From assembly GCA_963837325.1 (NCBI GenBank), contig CAWIMV010000001.1, positions 806,001 through 870,000 on the forward strand: a DNA stretch of 64,000 nucleotides, given 5' to 3'. Below, piece by piece: positions 8,946 to 17,593 of the stretch (positions are counted from its first letter, which is position 1; every line of letters starts with the position of its first letter). A model generated the notes under the pieces. That model was given only the letters and a program-made list of their open reading frames with translations. It had not been told where the DNA came from and searched no databases. The position numbers were made by a program, and so were the translations under genes. Origin of the DNA: CAVQKZ01 sp963837325. Lineage in GTDB: Bacteria > Actinomycetota > Actinomycetes > Mycobacteriales > Jatrophihabitantaceae.

Positions 8946-9875
8946 TCATGCGGACGCCGCCGAGCTCAAGATCTCGCGGGCCGCTGCGGTACTGAGCGCA
9001 AGAGCGCCCATCAGGGGTGCATCGAACGGGAACTCGGCCGGGACGATCTCGGGAGGGAACGGCACGGCGGCGTCGAGCGCTCGGCGCAAGCCGCCGCGCA
9101 GCCTCGGCCAGGAGCGCACCAGTCCTCCGCCGACGACGATGCGGGCCGGATCGATCGCGATCGTCAGGTTCACGAGGTGGAAGCCGAGTTCGGCGATGAA
9201 GTCGGTGAGCATGGCGCCGGCGCGGGGATCGTCGTCGGCCCGCGCGAAGACGTCGGCTGCGTCGCGACCGGCGGGCACGAGTTCCAAGGCCGCCTGCACG
9301 AGGGCCTTGCCACTGACCGCATCTTCCAGTGGTGTGCGCTGCTCCGCGTCCCGGCCGACGTCGGCCACCTGCCGGAGGTTGTAACCGATTTCGCCGGCTG
9401 CCCCGCGGTGGCCCGTGAGGACGCGACCGTTGGCGACGATCGCCACGGCCAGTCCGGTGCCGAGGTTGAGGTAGATCCCGGGGTCGCAGTCGACGAGCGC
9501 GCCCCACTGCGCCTCGGCCTGGGCCGCGGCCTTCACGTCGGTGGCCAGCACGACTTCGGCACCGTCGAAGGCGCGGCGCAGCTCGCGGCCGAACCTGACC
9601 TCGCTCCATCCGGGAATCGTCGGGGCCAACTGCACGCCGTCATCGGTGGGGATGCCGAACGTGCAGGCGCCGACGGCGATCACCGGCCGACCGGGAGCCG
9701 CGTCATGAAGCAGGGCGTGCGCGGCGGCGATGCCGCGCTCGAGAGTGGCTTGCGCGCCGTCGGCGGGCCGGTTGTGGATCGTGACCGTGCCCAGCCGCGT
9801 ACCGGCGGGATCGCAGACGGCGGCGGCGATCTTCGAGCCACCGAAATCCATCCCGAGCACGACCGGTTCGAGCAC
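8946..9875 (-). CDS. ROK-family sugar kinase lacking the ROK zinc motif
   Basis: Cytosolic ASKHA-fold kinase, probably for glucose or an amino sugar. The phosphate-1 motif MDFGGSK is near residues 8-15, and GTGLAVAI follows in the middle. The canonical ROK zinc signature CxCGxxGCxE is absent: where it should lie the protein reads GYNLRQVADVGRDAEQ. There is no HTH domain, so it is an enzyme rather than a repressor. The GTG at 9875 is chosen because AGGAG sits 6 bases upstream; an ATG at 9929 would add 18 residues. It is the first gene of the seven-gene operon and is divergent from a ROK repressor. Confidence 0.82.
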   Translation of the reverse strand: MLEPVVLGMDFGGSKIAAAVCDPAGTRLGTVTIHNRPADGAQATLERGIAAAHALLHDAAPGRPVIAVGACTFGIPTDDGVQLAPTIPGWSEVRFGRELRRAFDGAEVVLATDVKAAAQAEAQWGALVDCDPGIYLNLGTGLAVAIVANGRVLTGHRGAAGEIGYNLRQVADVGRDAEQRTPLEDAVSGKALVQAALELVPAGRDAADVFARADDDPRAGAMLTDFIAELGFHLVNLTIAIDPARIVVGGGLVRSWPRLRGGLRRALDAAVPFPPEIVPAEFPFDAPLMGALALSTAAAREILSSAASA

Positions 9876-9987
9876 GCGCGGCTCCTCATTGGTGATGGAC
9901 CTTTGGTAGTTAGGAAAGTAGACTGACAATCAAAGCAGCACAAGACCCTCGCTACATTGGTCGAACTAGCGCAACGACGGGAGGCCA
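9876..9987. promoter_or_regulatory. Divergent control region of the GH4/ABC operon and the ROK repressor
   Basis: The 112-bp space holds both divergent promoters. It contains the AT-richer imperfect dyad GTTAGGAAAGTAGACTGAC at 9910-9928, a shape seen in operators of actinobacterial ROK repressors. Binding of the adjacent ROK protein here would control both sides. The exact half-sites are a visual guess. Confidence 0.45.
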
Positions 9988-11208
9988 GTGACAGGGCTGG
10001 CGGGGCAGGGTTCGCCTGCAGGTCCGCAATTGATCAGGGCGATGAACGAGCAGTTGCTGCTCCAGTTGATCCGGACTGGTGGCGAGCTCTCGAGGGCCGA
10101 CCTGGCTCGACTGTCCCGGCTGTCCAAGCCCACCGTGTCACTGGCATTGAGCAACCTCGAACGCACCGGCCTGGTGCGCAACTCCGGCGTGCGCACCGGC
10201 GTTCCCGGTCCGGCCGCAGTCCTCTACCAGGTTCGCCCGGAGGCCGGCTTCGTCCTGGCCCTCGACGTGGGCAGCGAGTACCTGCGCGGTGCGATCGGTG
10301 ATCTCGCCGGCGGGATCCGGGCCCGGTCGACCCTGAAAGTGACGGCCGCGACCGGCCACGGGCTCGTCGCCGAGCTCGTCCAGTTGGCGGAGATGCTCTA
10401 CGCGGAGGTCGGTGTCAGTGCCGACGAGGTGACCCAAACGGTGTTGGGCAGCCCCGGCGTCTACGACCCGCGCCGTGACGCTCTCGCGCTGGCCGGCGCC
10501 CTGCCGGGGTGGGACCAACCGGTCGTGCTGGCCGAGCTGCGCGAAGCCTTCACCGGTTCGCTGATGATCGAGAACGACGTCGACGCGGCCGCGCTGGCCG
10601 AACGCGCGCACGGCCACGGTCGCGACGTCGAAAGCTTCGCGTTCGTCTCGGTGGGTACCGGCATCGGGATGGGTCTGGTGCTCGGCGGTCGGCTGCATCG
10701 CGGCGCGCACGGCGCGGCCGGCGAGATCGGCTACCTGCCGCTCGGAGTCGGCGCGGGAACCGACGCGCGGGACGCCCGCAAGCGCGGCAGCCTCGAGGCG
10801 GCGGCGTCGGCGGCCGGCATCGTCCGGGCCGCGCGCCGGGCCGGAATCAGTCGGCCCGGCTCGGCCCGCCAGGTTTTCGCCGCCGCCGCTGAGGGTGATG
10901 AGCGGGCGGCTCGAGTCGTGGGCGAGGAAGCCGTGCTCGTCGCCCAGGCCATCTGCGCAGTCGTCGCCGTCACCGATCCCGAACTGATCGTGCTCGGCGG
11001 TGGCATCGGGCAGGCCGACGGCTTCCTCGCGGTCGTGCACCGCGAGCTGCGCGGGCTCGCCCCGGTGCAACCGGAACTGCGCGTCAGTGCGCTCGGAGCC
11101 GATGCTGTCGTCGACGGTTGCCTGGCTGCGGGCATCGAGCGCGCTTGGGAGATCGCCACCGCTGGACTGCGGCCCAGCGAAGCGCTCGACGCGTCGAGCG
11201 CCCGGTGA
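9988..11208 (+). CDS. ROK-family transcriptional repressor of the GH4/ABC operon
   Basis: DNA-binding regulator. A winged helix-turn-helix occupies about residues 18-68 (LSRADLARLSRLSKPTVS), followed by a ROK ATPase-like ligand domain with GTGIGMGLVLGG and GEIGYLPLG. Like the kinase across the promoter, it lacks the CxCGxxGCxE zinc signature (the position reads GVGAGTDARDARKRGS), so the pair may share an ancestor or sense the same sugar. The GTG start at 9988 follows a GGGAGG site. Its stop overlaps the BadF-type kinase start as GTGA. It probably represses the divergent operon until a sugar or sugar phosphate binds (inference). Confidence 0.88.
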   Translation: MTGLAGQGSPAGPQLIRAMNEQLLLQLIRTGGELSRADLARLSRLSKPTVSLALSNLERTGLVRNSGVRTGVPGPAAVLYQVRPEAGFVLALDVGSEYLRGAIGDLAGGIRARSTLKVTAATGHGLVAELVQLAEMLYAEVGVSADEVTQTVLGSPGVYDPRRDALALAGALPGWDQPVVLAELREAFTGSLMIENDVDAAALAERAHGHGRDVESFAFVSVGTGIGMGLVLGGRLHRGAHGAAGEIGYLPLGVGAGTDARDARKRGSLEAAASAAGIVRAARRAGISRPGSARQVFAAAAEGDERAARVVGEEAVLVAQAICAVVAVTDPELIVLGGGIGQADGFLAVVHRELRGLAPVQPELRVSALGADAVVDGCLAAGIERAWEIATAGLRPSEALDASSAR

Positions 11209-12221
11209 GTGCGCTCGGCGATCCGGGGCCGGAGCCGGGGCCGGGTTCGGCGCGGTTGGTCGTCGCGGCCGACGGTGGCAACTCCAAGACCGACCTGGTC
11301 CTGGCCACCGAGCTCGGCGAGGTACTGGCCCACGTGCAGTCGGGCGGCACCCATCCGCACATCGTCGGCATGGCGGCAACGATGGAGGCGCTGGCCGACC
11401 TAGCTCGACAGGCGGTCAAGAAGGCCGGGCTCGGCCCGGGCACCCCGATCGCCGCGGGCACGTTCTACCTCGCCAACGTCGATGTGCCCGACGAGGAGGC
11501 CGCCGCGCTGGCCGAACTACAGCGCCTGCGCGTGGCCGCCGACGTGCAGGTGCGCAATGACGTCTTCGCGGTTCTGCGGGCCGGCAGCACACGGGGCTGG
11601 GGGGTCGCCGTCGTCTCCGGAGCGGGCATCAACGCAGCCGGTGTGCATCCCGACGGCCGCGAAGGGCGCTTCCTGGCCATCGGTGATGTGAGCGGCGACT
11701 GGGGCGGGGGTCTGTCCGTCGGCATGGCCGGCCTCGGCGCCGCGGTCCGGTTCGAGGACGGCCGCGGGCCGGCCACGGCGTTGCACGAGATGGTCACCGC
11801 ACATTTCGGTGAGTCGAGCGCCCAGGCCGTCGCGCTGCGGGTCCATCGCGAGTCGGATGCGGCCGTGCTTCCGCTGGCGCCGGTCGTGTTCCGGGCTGCG
11901 ACGGACGGCGACGAGGTCGCGCGACACATCGTCGAGCGCCTGGCCGACGAGGTGGTGACGATGGCGCTGACGCTGCTGCGGCGCCTGGACCTGCTGACGG
12001 CGGACGCCGATGTGGTGCTCGGCGGCGGCACCTTGCAGTCGGGCAACCCGATCCTGCTCGACCGCATCGGGTCGCAGTTGTCACGCGGCGCTCCGGGCGC
12101 CGTGCTGCGGGTGCTCGACGTCCCTCCGGTGGCCGGCGCGCTCGCGGGCGCGCTCGATCTCGTGCACGCGTCCGCGGCCGCCCAGACGCGGGCGCGAGCG
12201 GCAGTGGCTCGACCGTCCTAG
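11205..12221 (+). CDS. BadF/BadG/BcrA/BcrD-family kinase, N-acetylglucosamine-kinase-like
   Basis: ASKHA-fold protein of about 338 residues. The phosphate-binding motif ADGGNSKTD is near the N-terminus, SGAGINAAGV in the middle and GDVSGDWGGG after it, matching the NagK/BadF family. In such operons these proteins phosphorylate amino sugars or glucosides, so it could supply the phospho-sugar that GH4 needs. The GTG start overlaps the repressor's stop (GTGA), indicating translational coupling. It converges, stop codon against stop codon, with a small membrane-protein gene. Alternative: a dehydratase-activator-type ATPase, but the iron-sulfur cysteines of that group are not evident. Confidence 0.8.
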   Translation: MSALGDPGPEPGPGSARLVVAADGGNSKTDLVLATELGEVLAHVQSGGTHPHIVGMAATMEALADLARQAVKKAGLGPGTPIAAGTFYLANVDVPDEEAAALAELQRLRVAADVQVRNDVFAVLRAGSTRGWGVAVVSGAGINAAGVHPDGREGRFLAIGDVSGDWGGGLSVGMAGLGAAVRFEDGRGPATALHEMVTAHFGESSAQAVALRVHRESDAAVLPLAPVVFRAATDGDEVARHIVERLADEVVTMALTLLRRLDLLTADADVVLGGGTLQSGNPILLDRIGSQLSRGAPGAVLRVLDVPPVAGALAGALDLVHASAAAQTRARAAVARPS

Positions 12222-12584
12222 CTACGGTTGCGGGTGCTCGGAACGCCGGGCGTCGGCGCTGCGCTGGTCGTTGTACTCCTGCAGCAGTCCGGGGTAATGG
12301 GACGCGGTACCGGCGGCCGGCAGCGGGCTGGTCGACGTTGTCGATGCCGGTCGGGCACTGTGGTGCGCGACTGGCCGGGCCGCGCCGTAGCCGGCCAGCG
12401 CGGCAACGGCGACGGCTGCGAACGTCCAACGAGCACCGCGCGGTACCCGCTGCAGCCGACGAGCGGGCCGATCCAGCCAGCGATGGCCGTTGCCGCGCGG
12501 GCCGATGTCGAGCACGTCGTCGTCGGCCGGGTCGCCGGCGGCCGGGTCGCCGGCGGGCGGGCCGGTACCGCCGTCGTCACTCAC
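12222..12584 (-). CDS. Small single-pass membrane protein, unknown function
   Basis: Predicted 120-residue protein not recognised as a family. The first 35 residues are acidic and Gly/Pro/Asp-rich with a short imperfect repeat (GDPAAGDPADDD), followed by a basic stretch, one transmembrane helix (FAAVAVAALAGYGAARPV, about residues 58-75), and a Ser/Thr/Pro-rich outer segment. Basic residues before the helix suggest an N-in, C-out topology. The GTG start at 12584 has only a distant GGAG. High third-position G+C supports coding. The gene lies tail-to-tail with the BadF-type kinase. It may be a spurious frame, but the coherent membrane topology argues for a real gene. Confidence 0.55.
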   Translation of the reverse strand: MSDDGGTGPPAGDPAAGDPADDDVLDIGPRGNGHRWLDRPARRLQRVPRGARWTFAAVAVAALAGYGAARPVAHHSARPASTTSTSPLPAAGTASHYPGLLQEYNDQRSADARRSEHPQP

Positions 12585-12719
12585 CCGATCAGCCTGCTCC
12601 GCGCCCGGCCGAACCGCCAGTTGTCGGCCACCGAGGCATCCAGCATGATCGGCCAATGACAACCGGACGCAAGCTACACACCCCGTGCGGCCCAAGATGA
12701 TTGTTGCGACGGGCTCGGC

Positions 12720-13805
12720 ATGACCAACGAAGTGCGTGGGGTCCTCAGCGTGGCCAAGGGTGAACCGGTCCGGGTGGAAACCGTGGTCGTCCCCGATCCG
12801 GGCCCGAACGAGGCGCTCGTGCAGGTACAGGCGTGCGGGGTCTGCCACACCGACCTGCACTACCGAGAGGGCGGGATCAACGACGACTTCCCGTTCCTGC
12901 TCGGGCATGAGGCCGCCGGGATCGTCGAGGCCGTGGGAGAGGGCGTCACCGACGTCGGGCCGGGCGACTTCGTCATCCTCAACTGGCGGGCGGTGTGCGG
13001 TCAGTGCCGAGCCTGCCTTCGCGGTCGGCCCTGGTACTGCTTCAACACCCACAACGCGACGCAGCGAATGACCCGCGCCGACGGCACGCCGCTCTCGCCC
13101 GCGCTAGGCATCGGCGCGTTCGCCGAGAAGACGCTGGTGCATGCAGGGCAGTGCACCAAAGTCGACGCGGCCGTACCGCCTGAGGTCGCCGGGCTGCTGG
13201 GCTGCGGCGTGATGGCCGGGCTCGGCGCCGCGATCAACACCGCGCCCGTGGGCCGCGGCGACTCCGTGGCCGTCATCGGCTGCGGCGGCGTGGGCTGCGC
13301 GGCGCTCGTCGGTGCCCGGCTCGCGGGCGCGGCCCGGATCGTCGCCGTCGACATCGACGACCGCAAGCTGGCGACCGCGCGCGAACTCGGCGCCACCGCC
13401 ACGGTGAACTCGCGCAACGAGGACCCGGTCGAGGCGATCCGGGCGCTGACCGGCGGCAATGGCGCGGACGTGGTCATCGATGCGGTGGGCCGGCCCGAGA
13501 CCTACCGGCAGGCATTCCAGGCCCGCGACCTCGCCGGCACCGTGGTGCTCGTCGGCGTGCCCACGCCGGAGATGCGGCTGGAAATGCCGCTGCTCGATTT
13601 CTTCTCGCACGGCGGTGCGCTCAAGTCGTCGTGGTACGGCGACTGCCTGCCGTCCCGGGACTTTCCGATGCTCGTCGACCTGCATCTGCAGGGTCGGCTG
13701 CCGCTGGACAAGTTCGTGAGCGAGACGATTGGCCTGGACGACATCGAGGACGCCTTCGCGGCTATGGGGCGTGGTGAGGTGCTGCGTTCGGTCGTCCGGT
13801 TCTGA
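12720..13805 (+). CDS. S-(hydroxymethyl)mycothiol dehydrogenase (mycothiol-dependent formaldehyde dehydrogenase)
   Basis: Zinc- and NAD-dependent enzyme that oxidises the formaldehyde-mycothiol adduct, detoxifying formaldehyde. Catalytic zinc ligands are Cys42 (GVCHTD) and His63 (GHEAAG). The structural zinc is bound by Cys93, Cys96, Cys99 and Cys107. The NAD motif GCGGVG is near residue 185. The phrases CHTDLHYREGGIND, LNWRAVCG and LKSSWYGDCLPSRDFPM match the mycothiol-dependent class specifically rather than the glutathione class. 361 residues, as expected. This implies that the organism makes mycothiol. No ribosome site is obvious before the ATG. Confidence 0.93.
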   Translation: MTNEVRGVLSVAKGEPVRVETVVVPDPGPNEALVQVQACGVCHTDLHYREGGINDDFPFLLGHEAAGIVEAVGEGVTDVGPGDFVILNWRAVCGQCRACLRGRPWYCFNTHNATQRMTRADGTPLSPALGIGAFAEKTLVHAGQCTKVDAAVPPEVAGLLGCGVMAGLGAAINTAPVGRGDSVAVIGCGGVGCAALVGARLAGAARIVAVDIDDRKLATARELGATATVNSRNEDPVEAIRALTGGNGADVVIDAVGRPETYRQAFQARDLAGTVVLVGVPTPEMRLEMPLLDFFSHGGALKSSWYGDCLPSRDFPMLVDLHLQGRLPLDKFVSETIGLDDIEDAFAAMGRGEVLRSVVRF

Positions 13806-13943
13806 CAATTCACCCAGAACCCCCACCCGACTGGCGTAACAGTGGGCTCATGGGCCACAATGGCCCCAGCACATACCGAACACACCTCGAACCTCGACCG
13901 GACCGCTGGGGAAGGCGTCGCCGTCGAGTCAGGGAGGTGTGCG

Positions 13944-14480
13944 ATGTCCAACACCCGCACCAGCGGTCGGGCCACTGACCGCGTCATGCCGACGACGCGT
14001 GGCGTGGTCTACCTGCATTGCTGCCCGTCGGCGATCGCCCCACACGTCGAGTGGGCGCTGGCCGGCATCCTCGGTCGGCCCGCCCGCCTGGACTGGACCA
14101 GCCAACCGGTAGCACCGACCCATTTGCGGGCCGAAGCGGCCTGGACCGGCGCAATCGGCACCGGCGCGCGCCTGGCCGCCTCGATCCGGGCTTGGCCGAT
14201 GCTGGTCTTCGAAGTGACCGAGGACGCCACCTGGGCCAGCGACGGCGAGCGACTGGCTTACGTGCCCGGCCGCGGCTTTCACCGCAGCATGGTGTCAGCC
14301 AACGGCGATGTGGTCGTGGGTGAGGAGCGGTTGCGCGGCCTGCTCAGCCGCGCCCGCACGGCCGAGGACTACGAGCACGGCCTGTCCGACCTGCTCGGCA
14401 CGGCGTGGGACGCTGAACTCGAGCCCTATCGACTGGGCGGGGACGGCGCGCCGGTGACGCTGCTGCACCAGGTCGTCTAA
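13944..14480 (+). CDS. DUF3145 domain protein
   Basis: Conserved actinobacterial protein of unknown function (178 aa). The phrases TRGVVYLHCCPSAIAPHVEWAL and FEVTEDAT belong to the DUF3145 family. The ATG at 13944 follows AGGGAGG with good spacing, so the longer in-frame extension upstream is rejected. In Streptomyces coelicolor the homologue SCO2391 sits directly beyond fabF, and here it likewise converges on the end of the fatty-acid synthase operon, which hints at a role tied to lipid synthesis. No catalytic motif or membrane segment is visible. Confidence 0.85.
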   Translation: MSNTRTSGRATDRVMPTTRGVVYLHCCPSAIAPHVEWALAGILGRPARLDWTSQPVAPTHLRAEAAWTGAIGTGARLAASIRAWPMLVFEVTEDATWASDGERLAYVPGRGFHRSMVSANGDVVVGEERLRGLLSRARTAEDYEHGLSDLLGTAWDAELEPYRLGGDGAPVTLLHQVV

Positions 14481-14496
14481 CGTCGGCTGCTCGTCG

Positions 14497-14554
14497 CCTT
14501 GCGCCTTTCGGCGCCGCAAACTCCGTCGATTTTGCGGCGCTCAACGGCGCAAGG
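14497..14554. terminator. Bidirectional hairpin between DUF3145 and accD6
   Basis: Two stacked perfect stems: CCTTGCGCC (14497-14505) pairs with 14546-14554, and GCGCCGCAAA (14511-14520) pairs with 14531-14540, with a 10-base loop. It lies between convergent stops at 14480 and 14571. There is no long T-tract, so it is a high-G+C type structure. Confidence 0.75.
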
Positions 14555-14570
14555 CGGCGGGCGGAACGGG

Positions 14571-15995
14571 TTAGAGCGGGATATTGCCGTGGGCGCCGCG
14601 GGCTGCCGGTGCGGCCGCGAGTGCCTCGGCGATAGCAGCCCGGGTACGCGGCGGGTCAATCATTTCGTCGACCACGCCGAGTTCCATCGCCCGGGCGACG
14701 CCGCCGGCAATGCGGGCGTGCTCCTCGGCGAGTTGGGCGTGCAGCGCCTCGCGCTCGCCCGGCTGGGCCGCGGCCAGCTTCTTGCGGTGCAGGATGCCCA
14801 CGGCCGCCGATGCGCCCATGACCGCCACTTCGGCCCCGGGCCAGGCGAACACCCGATTGGCGCCGAGGGCGCGCGAGTTCATGGCGATATAGGCACCGCC
14901 GTAGGTCTTTCGCGTCACCAGCGTCACCCTGGGCACCACGGCTTCACCGAAGGCATGCAGCAGCTTGGCGCCGCGGCGCACGATGCCGTCCCATTCCTGG
15001 CCGACTCCAGGCAGGTAACCCGGCACGTCGACCAGCACCACCAATGGAATCCCGAACGCGTCGCACATCCGCACGAACCGCGCGGCCTTCTCTGCGCTGG
15101 GCGAATCCAGGCAGCCACCGAGCCGCAGCGGATTGTTGGCGATCACGCCGACGGTGCGGCCGGTCAGCCGGCCGAGGCCGGTGACGATGTTCGGCGCCCA
15201 CTTGGCGTGCAGTTCGAAGAACGTGTCTTCGTCGAGGATGCCGGCCACGAGCGGGTGCACGTCGTAGGCGCGCTTGACGCTTTCGGGCAGCAGCGCGGAC
15301 AGGTCGCGGTCGGGCCCGACCAGGCTGAGGTCGAACGAGCCCTGTTGCGCGAAGAGGACGGTGGCCTCGCGTGCGGCTTCGAACGCCTCCTCGTCGGAAC
15401 CGGTCGTGACGTGCACGACGCCGCTGCGCCGTCCGTGGGTGTCAGCGCCGCCGAGGGATTCCATGTCCACGTTCTCGCCCGTGACCGACCGCACGACGTC
15501 AGGACCGGTGACGAACACCCGTCCGGTCGTGGACATGATCACCAGGTCGGTCAACGCCGGACCGTAGGCGGCGCCGCCGGCCGCCGGACCGAGCACCACC
15601 GAGATCTGCGGCACTCGCCCGGACGCGCGGATCATCGCCTGGAAGACCAGCCCGACCTCGTGGAGGGCCAGTACTCCTTCGGCCAGCCGGGCGCCGCCGG
15701 AATGCCACACGCCGAGAACCGGGATGTGTTCGCGGACTGCCGTGTCGATCGCGTCGACGATATGCCGGCACCCCTCGGCGCCCATCGCGCCGCCCATGAT
15801 CGTGGCATCGCTGCAGAACGCCGTTACCGGCGCTCCGGCGATGGTGCCCCGTGCCGCGAAAACACCACTGTCGTCGCGCGGGCGTATCGGCCGCAGCGAC
15901 CCGGCGTCGAAGAGTCGCTCGAGGCGCAGTTCGGGATCACGCGGGTCGCGGGCCTCGAGTTGGGCGTCCGCGGGTGGATCGGCGATAAGCGTCAT
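14571..15995 (-). CDS. accD6: Acyl-CoA carboxylase carboxyltransferase subunit (AccD6-type)
   Basis: Beta subunit of acetyl/propionyl-CoA carboxylase, transferring CO2 from carboxybiotin to acyl-CoA to make malonyl-CoA for fatty-acid elongation. It shows the two crotonase-like halves: SGGARLAEGV and GPAAGGAAYGPAL in the first, and IANNPLRLGGCLDS, DVPGYLPGVGQEWDG and TRKTYGGAYIAM in the second. The 474-aa length and its place as the last gene of the fabD-acp-fabF operon match M. tuberculosis accD6. No biotin-carrier subunit is encoded in the window. The gap to fabF is 12 bp, so the two are co-transcribed. Confidence 0.92.
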   Translation of the reverse strand: MTLIADPPADAQLEARDPRDPELRLERLFDAGSLRPIRPRDDSGVFAARGTIAGAPVTAFCSDATIMGGAMGAEGCRHIVDAIDTAVREHIPVLGVWHSGGARLAEGVLALHEVGLVFQAMIRASGRVPQISVVLGPAAGGAAYGPALTDLVIMSTTGRVFVTGPDVVRSVTGENVDMESLGGADTHGRRSGVVHVTTGSDEEAFEAAREATVLFAQQGSFDLSLVGPDRDLSALLPESVKRAYDVHPLVAGILDEDTFFELHAKWAPNIVTGLGRLTGRTVGVIANNPLRLGGCLDSPSAEKAARFVRMCDAFGIPLVVLVDVPGYLPGVGQEWDGIVRRGAKLLHAFGEAVVPRVTLVTRKTYGGAYIAMNSRALGANRVFAWPGAEVAVMGASAAVGILHRKKLAAAQPGEREALHAQLAEEHARIAGGVARAMELGVVDEMIDPPRTRAAIAEALAAAPAARGAHGNIPL

Positions 15996-16007
15996 GTCGC
16001 TCTCCTT

Positions 16008-17276
16008 TCACGCCTTGCGGAACAGCAGCGCAGCGTTGTGTCCGCCGAATCCGAACGAGTCGTTCAGCGCGGCGGGGACCGTCATCTTGCGGGCTTCCCG
16101 GGGGACGTCGACCCGGACATCGTCGTCCGGGTCGTCGAGATTGATCGTCGGAGGCACGATGTCGTCGCGGACGCTCAGTACGGTCGCGATCGCCTCGATG
16201 GCACCGGCCGCGCCAAGCAGGTGTCCGGTCATCGACTTCGTGGACGTGACGACCGTCTGCTCGCCCAGTAGATCCGCGATCCAGCGAGCTTCGGCCGTGT
16301 CGCCCGCGGGCGTGGAAGTCGCGTGCGCGTTCACGTGCACGACGTCGGCCGCCTGGACCCCGGCCCGCGACATCGCCAAGCTCGCCGCGCGGCGCTGGCC
16401 GTTGCCCTCGGGGTCGGGCGCCACAAGATCGTAGGAATCCGCGGTAACCGCCGCGCCGCCGAGCACGGCGTACGGGGTCGCGCCCCTGGCCTCGGCTGAG
16501 GTGCGGCGTTCGAGGACGAGCACGCCGGCGCCCTCACCGAGCACGAACCCGTTGCGGGCCTTGTCGAACGGCCGTGACGCCCGTTGCGGTTCGTCGTTGC
16601 GCGTGCTCATCGCCTGCATCTGCGCGAAGCCCGACATGGTGAGCCCGTGGATGCACGCCTCGGTGCCGCCCACGACCACGACGTCGGCCCGATCGAGCGC
16701 CATCAGGTCGAGGCCGTATGCGACCGCCTCCGCACCGGACGCGCACGCGCTGACCGGAGTGAACACACCGGACCGGGCGCCGATCATCAGGCCGACGTGC
16801 GCGGCCGGGCCGTTGGGCATGTCCATCGGAATGAGCAGGGGCGAGACCCGGCCCGGGCCCTTCTCGAGCATGACGTCGTGCTGGTAGATCAGGCTGGTGA
16901 CGCCGCCGATACCGGTGCCGATGACAACTGCGACCCGCTCGGGTTCGAGTCCGTTCTCCTCGGAAAGACCGGTGAAACCGGCGTCGGTCCAGGCCTCTTG
17001 GGCGGCGACGAGCGCGGCCTGCTGGGCCCGGTCGAGGCGACGGGCCCGCACCCGCGACAGGATCTCGGCCGGATCCACCGCCATCGGCGCGGCGATGCGC
17101 ACCTTCAGGTCGGCGGCCCAGTCGTCGGTCAGTGCGACGACGCCGGACCGGCCTTCGAGCAGGCCGGCCCAGAATGTCGCCACGTCGCCGCCGACGGGCG
17201 TGGTGGCGCCCAAGCCGGTGACGACGATGTCTTCCATTCGCGGTAGCGAAGAGCCGACATCAGCTTGTGCAGTCAT
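16008..17276 (-). CDS. fabF: Beta-ketoacyl-ACP synthase II (FabF/KasA-type)
   Basis: Condensing enzyme that elongates acyl-ACP with malonyl-ACP. The catalytic triad is Cys178 (SACASG), His318 (VNAHATSTP) and His352 (TGHLLGA), with Lys347 in STKSMTGH and the C-terminal GFGGHN loop. 422 residues, normal. Only one such synthase is present, whereas M. tuberculosis has kasA and kasB in tandem here. It lies 18 bp downstream of acpP. The N-terminus has about 13 residues before the core strand, so a slightly later start is possible. Confidence 0.94.
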   Translation of the reverse strand: MTAQADVGSSLPRMEDIVVTGLGATTPVGGDVATFWAGLLEGRSGVVALTDDWAADLKVRIAAPMAVDPAEILSRVRARRLDRAQQAALVAAQEAWTDAGFTGLSEENGLEPERVAVVIGTGIGGVTSLIYQHDVMLEKGPGRVSPLLIPMDMPNGPAAHVGLMIGARSGVFTPVSACASGAEAVAYGLDLMALDRADVVVVGGTEACIHGLTMSGFAQMQAMSTRNDEPQRASRPFDKARNGFVLGEGAGVLVLERRTSAEARGATPYAVLGGAAVTADSYDLVAPDPEGNGQRRAASLAMSRAGVQAADVVHVNAHATSTPAGDTAEARWIADLLGEQTVVTSTKSMTGHLLGAAGAIEAIATVLSVRDDIVPPTINLDDPDDDVRVDVPREARKMTVPAALNDSFGFGGHNAALLFRKA

Positions 17277-17294
17277 GACAATCCTTCGATCGGT

Positions 17295-17537
17295 TCAGGC
17301 GTTGCTCTGGATGTAGTTGACGGCGTCGCCGACCGTCTTGAGCTTCGGCAGCTCGTCGTCGGGGATCTTGACGCCGAACTTCTCCTCGGCCGCCATGGCC
17401 ACCTCGACCATCGACAACGAGTCGACGTCGAGATCGTCGGTGAAGTTCTTGTCGTCAGAGACGTCGTCGGCCTTCACATCGGCGACCTCTTCGAGGATGG
17501 AGGCGAGTCCTGCGCGGATCTCGTCGGCACTGGCCAC
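17295..17537 (-). CDS. acpP: Acyl carrier protein
   Basis: Eighty-residue carrier for growing fatty-acyl chains. Ser40 in DLDVDSLSMVE is the 4'-phosphopantetheine attachment site, followed by the acidic recognition helix. The GTG start at 17537 has AAAGGAA six to seven bases upstream. It lacks the long C-terminal extension of mycobacterial AcpM, so it resembles the Streptomyces protein. It lies between fabH and fabF in the operon. Confidence 0.95.
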   Translation of the reverse strand: MASADEIRAGLASILEEVADVKADDVSDDKNFTDDLDVDSLSMVEVAMAAEEKFGVKIPDDELPKLKTVGDAVNYIQSNA

Positions 17538-17593
17538 AGGGATTTCCTTTCGGTTGGTACTCACCGGCCACCACGGCCGGCGAGCTGGTGCGG

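Noticed and set aside
8946..12221. Recent duplication of one sugar-kinase gene
   Set aside because: The ROK kinase and the BadF-type kinase share only the ASKHA fold; their motifs and lengths differ.
13842..13943. Longer N-terminus for the DUF3145 protein
   Set aside because: AGGGAGG precedes the ATG at 13944, and the extension does not resemble the family.
14499..16271. 590-residue plus-strand frame opposite accD6/fabF
   Set aside because: Shadow frame opposite two recognised enzymes, crossing their boundary without a domain.
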